In this document: positions 61,218 through 64,000 of the stretch, piece by piece
Position numbering within the stretch: the first letter of the stretch is position 1
Layout: the number at the start of each line of letters is the position of its first letter
Assembly: GCA_052390415.1 (NCBI GenBank)
Contig: JBQTGY010000019.1
Coordinates: 4,037 to 68,036 of the forward strand
Direction: 5' to 3'
Length of the DNA stretch: 64,000 nt
Source: JANNWF01 sp052390415
GTDB taxonomy: Bacteria; Pseudomonadota; Gammaproteobacteria; Xanthomonadales; Xanthomonadaceae
Made by a program: the position numbers and the translations under genes
The notes under the pieces: generated by a model
Told to the model about the DNA's origin: nothing
Seen by the model: only the letters and a program-made list of their open reading frames with translations
Database searches by the model: none

Positions 61218-61569
61218 GTGGTTCTGCGCGAAAGCTCGCTGCTCGCTACCACGAGCCGCCGTCGCAACAACCAGCTGACGCCCATGAGGTCAACCAATCC
61301 GACCGGCAGGCGTCCCCAGTTGCGGTAATGCTGCCCGGACACGCCATGCGCGCAGGATGTGATCCGGCGGTGCTTGCGCCATCATCCATTGCAGGGCGAC
61401 AGGACATGGCCGACTAACGCGGTACTGCGAATCGCGAGCTGTAAGTCAGCTACACGCTGCCTCCAGCAATGCTTGGTAGACCCGGTGGCAACGCCGGTAG
61501 GCGCTTTGGGTGCACTTTCCGTCGTTGCCTTGCGCGAGTTGCACTGTGCACCGCTGGTATTCTGTCCGC
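61218..61569. other. 352-bp divergent spacer without a supported gene
   Basis: This lies between the LAB_N gene and the efflux-pump gene, which point away from each other. It should hold the promoters of both. Reading frames here overlap the neighbours or lack ribosome-binding sites. No palindromic operator or RNA gene was seen. Confidence 0.45.
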
Positions 61570-62772
61570 ATGACCCACGCACTGCCGATTTCGACGCGCC
61601 GACTCACTCTCATTCTCGGTGCGCTGGCGATGTTCGGGCCGTTCGCCATTGATACCTTGTTTCCAGCATTTCCCGCAGTCGCGGCCGATTTTGCGATCAG
61701 CCCGTTTGTGATGCAGCAGACCATCACCGTGTACTTGATTGCGTACGCGTTGATGAGCATTTTTCACGGGCCACTGTCGGATGCATGGGGCCGCAAACCG
61801 CTGATACTGGCGGGTACAGGCCTGTTCGCCCTGGCTTCGGTGGGTTGCGCGCTTTCCACCAGCATCGAACAACTGCTTGCTTTTCGAGCGATGCAGGGAA
61901 TGTCGGCGGGAGTCGGGTTGATCGTGGGTAGGGCGGTGATCCGCGATTGTTTTGATGGCGATGCCGCGCAGCGTTTGCTGTCTGGTGTTTCCATGATCTT
62001 CAGTGTCGCTCCTGCGGTCGCGCCGATTGTCGGCGGCTGGATCATCGCGTGGACAGAATGGCCAGCCATCTTCTGGTTTCTGACGCTATTTGCCGGGCTG
62101 CTGCTGGTGATGACGGCACTGTGGCTGCCCGAAACACATCCGCCATCACAGCGACTCCCATTTCGTCCTGGCGGTCTGTGGTCGACAAACCGGGTAATGC
62201 TGGGCAATGCGCAGTTCGTGCGCCTGGCTTTGGCCGGCGGATTCAACTTTGCGGCCTTGTTCCTGTACATCGCATCGGCACCTGCATTTGTGCTCGACAT
62301 CCTCAAGCTGAATGCGCAGCAGTTCGGCTGGTTCTTCGTGCCGACCATCGCGGGAATGAGTCTGGGTGCGTTCGCCTCCGGGCGCTTGGCGGGACGCTTG
62401 AATGCAACGGCAACCATACGGCTAGGCTTCGCAATCTGCGGCGCGTCGGCGCTGGTCAACGTCGCCTACAACGCTTGGGTCGATGTGGCTGTTTTGCCTT
62501 GGGCCGTGCTGCCCATGGCGATCAATGCATTCGGCATCGCCATTGTCTTTCCCATGCTCACATTGGCCTTGCTGGATATGTATCCGCGTCAGCGTGGGGC
62601 GGTTTCGTCTTTGCAGGCGGTGATCAGCTTGGCCGTCAATGCCACGGTCGCTGGGCTGATTTCGCCCTTTGTGAGTCAATCAAGCCTGGCCTTGGCCATC
62701 GTCGCCGCCATCAGTACCGTGATCGGGTGGCTGATCTGGCGGAGTCACGCGCGTCGCGATGCAGTCAGGTAG
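61570..62772 (+). CDS. Bcr/CflA-type multidrug efflux MFS transporter
   Basis: The 400-residue protein has 12 predicted membrane segments. The loop between segments 2 and 3 carries the MFS motif GPLSDAWGRKPLIL. Motif C-like SMIFSVAPAVAPIVGGWII falls in segment 5, typical of drug/H+ antiporters of the Bcr/CflA group. The start is ATG 61570 (MTHALPISTRRLTLILGALA); the longer in-frame start has no family support. It is probably a drug or metabolite exporter in the inner membrane. Confidence 0.92.
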   Translation: MTHALPISTRRLTLILGALAMFGPFAIDTLFPAFPAVAADFAISPFVMQQTITVYLIAYALMSIFHGPLSDAWGRKPLILAGTGLFALASVGCALSTSIEQLLAFRAMQGMSAGVGLIVGRAVIRDCFDGDAAQRLLSGVSMIFSVAPAVAPIVGGWIIAWTEWPAIFWFLTLFAGLLLVMTALWLPETHPPSQRLPFRPGGLWSTNRVMLGNAQFVRLALAGGFNFAALFLYIASAPAFVLDILKLNAQQFGWFFVPTIAGMSLGAFASGRLAGRLNATATIRLGFAICGASALVNVAYNAWVDVAVLPWAVLPMAINAFGIAIVFPMLTLALLDMYPRQRGAVSSLQAVISLAVNATVAGLISPFVSQSSLALAIVAAISTVIGWLIWRSHARRDAVR

Positions 62773-63274
62773 ATTCGACGCCGCTTGCTCCGCTGCTCTG
62801 AACGAATTGCGTCCGGCATTTTGTCTCGCGGAATCCCTCGCGACGAACTCGCGGGCTAAGCCTGGTAGTACAGCCCTTCGCCGCTGCCAAACAGGGCGTC
62901 CGCACTTGCCAACGGGCTGGACTGCAGGAAATTCCAGGGTGCCAGTGACATGGCTGCGGTCGTCGAGCAGCCGGATGAGGCCAGAGTGGATGTGAGGGAG
63001 GTGATAACCATCGAGATAGTTGCCAACGTAAACCTTCCAGTCTTAGGCCAACTCGACTGCCCGGTAGTGGGCACGCAGAAGCTTGACGAGTGTCGATTGC
63101 AGACGTTCATCGATGCCTGCAAGTACGTCGATGCCTGCAAGTACGTCGCAGAGGGGAACCTGTGGCGATTCGCTGTGCAGGGCACCCGCGCGAAGCGCAT
63201 GTGAGTCTGCCTCACGCGCGAATTCGGTTGTTGCAGTACATGTTGATCAACGGGTGATCGGTTTTCAGTCTTCC
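62773..63274. other. about 500 bp without a supported gene, containing an 18-bp tandem repeat
   Basis: This lies between the efflux pump and the terminator of the TonB receptor gene. The unit TCGATGCCTGCAAGTACG occurs twice in tandem (63110-63127, 63128-63145). A frame of about 119 codons on the minus strand and one of about 84 on the plus strand cross it, but neither has a family match or a ribosome-binding site I trust. Confidence 0.5.
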
Positions 63275-63306
63275 AAAAAAGTTTCGGCCCCGTTTCCGGG
63301 GCCGAA
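63275..63306 (-). terminator. intrinsic terminator of the TonB-dependent receptor gene
   Basis: On the minus strand, 32 bases after the receptor's TAG, the RNA forms a perfect 10-bp stem TTCGGCCCCG / CGGGGCCGAA closed by GAAA. It is followed by ACTTTTTT. Stem, tetraloop and U run fit a Rho-independent terminator. Confidence 0.92.
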
Positions 63307-63337
63307 GCTCATTTCAATTGCAACTCACCACTGGCTA

Positions 63338-64000
63338 CTAGAAGTTCTGCTCGTAGCTGAAGTAGTAGAACCGGCCAGGAATCAGATACTGGGCGTCATA
63401 CGTGTTCGCGAACGCATTCGACGACAGCGGCGGATCCTTGTCGAACAGATTGCGCACGCCCAAGGTCACCTTGGCATTCCACGGCGCCGACCATGAACCC
63501 TGCATGTGGGTGTAGGTAGTTCCACCCAGCTGATTGACCGGAGTCAGGCGGGGCACCGCGCGGATGTCAGCAGATCCAGGGATGAACTCGAACTGGTCGA
63601 TGACGAAAGTCGGATCCGAGCACAGATTCACCAGTTGTCCGAACTGCGGATCCACCGCTGCCAGCGCCGTTGCCGTGTTGAAGAAGTTCGTGCAGGACTC
63701 ACGAACGCGGCTACGGTACTCGACTGTCGCCGACGCCGCGAAATCACCGTACTGCCAGGCAGTGGTCAAGTTCGAGCGCAAGCGATGGCGTGGCGCACCT
63801 GTGGAGGAGCCAGTGGGCAGCTGGCCGACCACGTTGCCGGCGGAAATGCGGCCGTCGCTGTTCAGCTCGCCGCGATTCGGCTGGCCTACGTCACCGAAAT
63901 AGCTGACATAGGTATTGTCCCAACGGATCTGGAACGCACCCCAGTCGTTGGCATCAAAGCGATACGAAGCACCGAAATCGAAGCCTTCGGTTTCCAGACC
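63338..64000 (-). CDS. TonB-dependent outer-membrane receptor (partial; C-terminal 220 residues)
   Basis: The 3' end of a large receptor gene that continues past the right edge. The visible 220 residues are beta-barrel strands with alternating aromatic residues: GFDFGASYRFDANDWGAF, ATVEYRSRVRES, KVTLGVRNLFDKDPPL. It ends in RFYYFSYEQNF, the aromatic C-terminal outer-membrane signal. The NLFDKDPP motif is the standard penultimate-strand signature of TonB-dependent receptors, here resembling the CarO/oligopeptide type found in Xanthomonadales. The ligand cannot be told from this part. It is followed by a strong terminator. Confidence 0.93.
   Translation of the reverse strand, partial: GLETEGFDFGASYRFDANDWGAFQIRWDNTYVSYFGDVGQPNRGELNSDGRISAGNVVGQLPTGSSTGAPRHRLRSNLTTAWQYGDFAASATVEYRSRVRESCTNFFNTATALAAVDPQFGQLVNLCSDPTFVIDQFEFIPGSADIRAVPRLTPVNQLGGTTYTHMQGSWSAPWNAKVTLGVRNLFDKDPPLSSNAFANTYDAQYLIPGRFYYFSYEQNF

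Noticed and set aside
63110..63145. 18-bp tandem repeat as coding repeat in a small protein
   Set aside because: It lies in frame in short ORFs on both strands, but neither has a family match or start signals, so no gene is claimed.

Overview
The window is 64 kb of high-GC bacterial chromosome with dense coding. Two features point to a gammaproteobacterium of the Xanthomonadales/Lysobacterales group: the order lpxD-skp-bamA-rseP-dxr-cdsA-uppS-frr-pyrH-tsf-rpsB, divergent from map-glnD-dapD-arsC(yffB)-dapE, and the many short extragenic palindromes. This is inferred from gene order and protein character; no search was run. I see no rRNA, tRNA, phage, transposase or CRISPR array.

Region 1 (1-18162) is housekeeping. 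The minus-strand block makes the outer membrane and envelope (LpxD, Skp, BamA, RseP, Dxr, CdsA, UppS) and drives translation and nucleotide supply (Frr, PyrH, EF-Ts, S2). The plus-strand block holds methionine aminopeptidase, the PII uridylyltransferase GlnD and two lysine/peptidoglycan-precursor enzymes (DapD, DapE) around an ArsC-like reductase.

Region 2 (18.2-24.3 kb) is an accessory patch. It has an RlaP/YcgL-type nucleotidyltransferase, an ABC-type ATPase, a protein that fuses a ClpS-like N-degron adaptor domain to a AAA+ ATPase, a hipBA toxin-antitoxin pair with an AT-rich promoter, a probable antitoxin remnant, and a C-terminal fragment of a bacterial Pnkp RNA-repair enzyme. Region 3 (24.3-31.6 kb) holds two lineage-specific exported proteins, a CsbD protein, an M1 aminopeptidase and a small, probably frameshifted gene.

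Region 4 (31.7-37.4 kb, minus) is a signalling operon: YpfJ-like zinc peptidase, membrane Ser/Thr kinase, exported Ig-like protein, LysM-FecR protein. Region 5 (37.6-45.8 kb, plus) is a membrane-complex operon: RDD, SpoIIM, DUF4129, DUF4350, MoxR ATPase, DUF58, preceded by a BPSS1780-type membrane protein. Region 6 (46-51.6 kb) has a MOSC protein, a hicAB pair whose promoter abuts a 209-bp MITE-like element with terminal inverted repeats and a target duplication, and a molybdoenzyme operon (fdhD, FdhF/YdeP-type oxidoreductase, small winged-helix protein).

Region 7 (51.8-64 kb) holds parC, an exported EF-hand protein, a secreted lipase with its foldase (its promoter overlaps a perfect palindrome of PsrA type), a diguanylate cyclase, an Atm1-type ABC exporter, a LAB_N membrane protein, a Bcr/CflA efflux pump and the 3' end of a TonB-dependent receptor with a clear intrinsic terminator. 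The best candidates for new biology are the ClpS-AAA+ fusion and its neighbourhood, the MITE-like element at hicAB, and the lipase operator.
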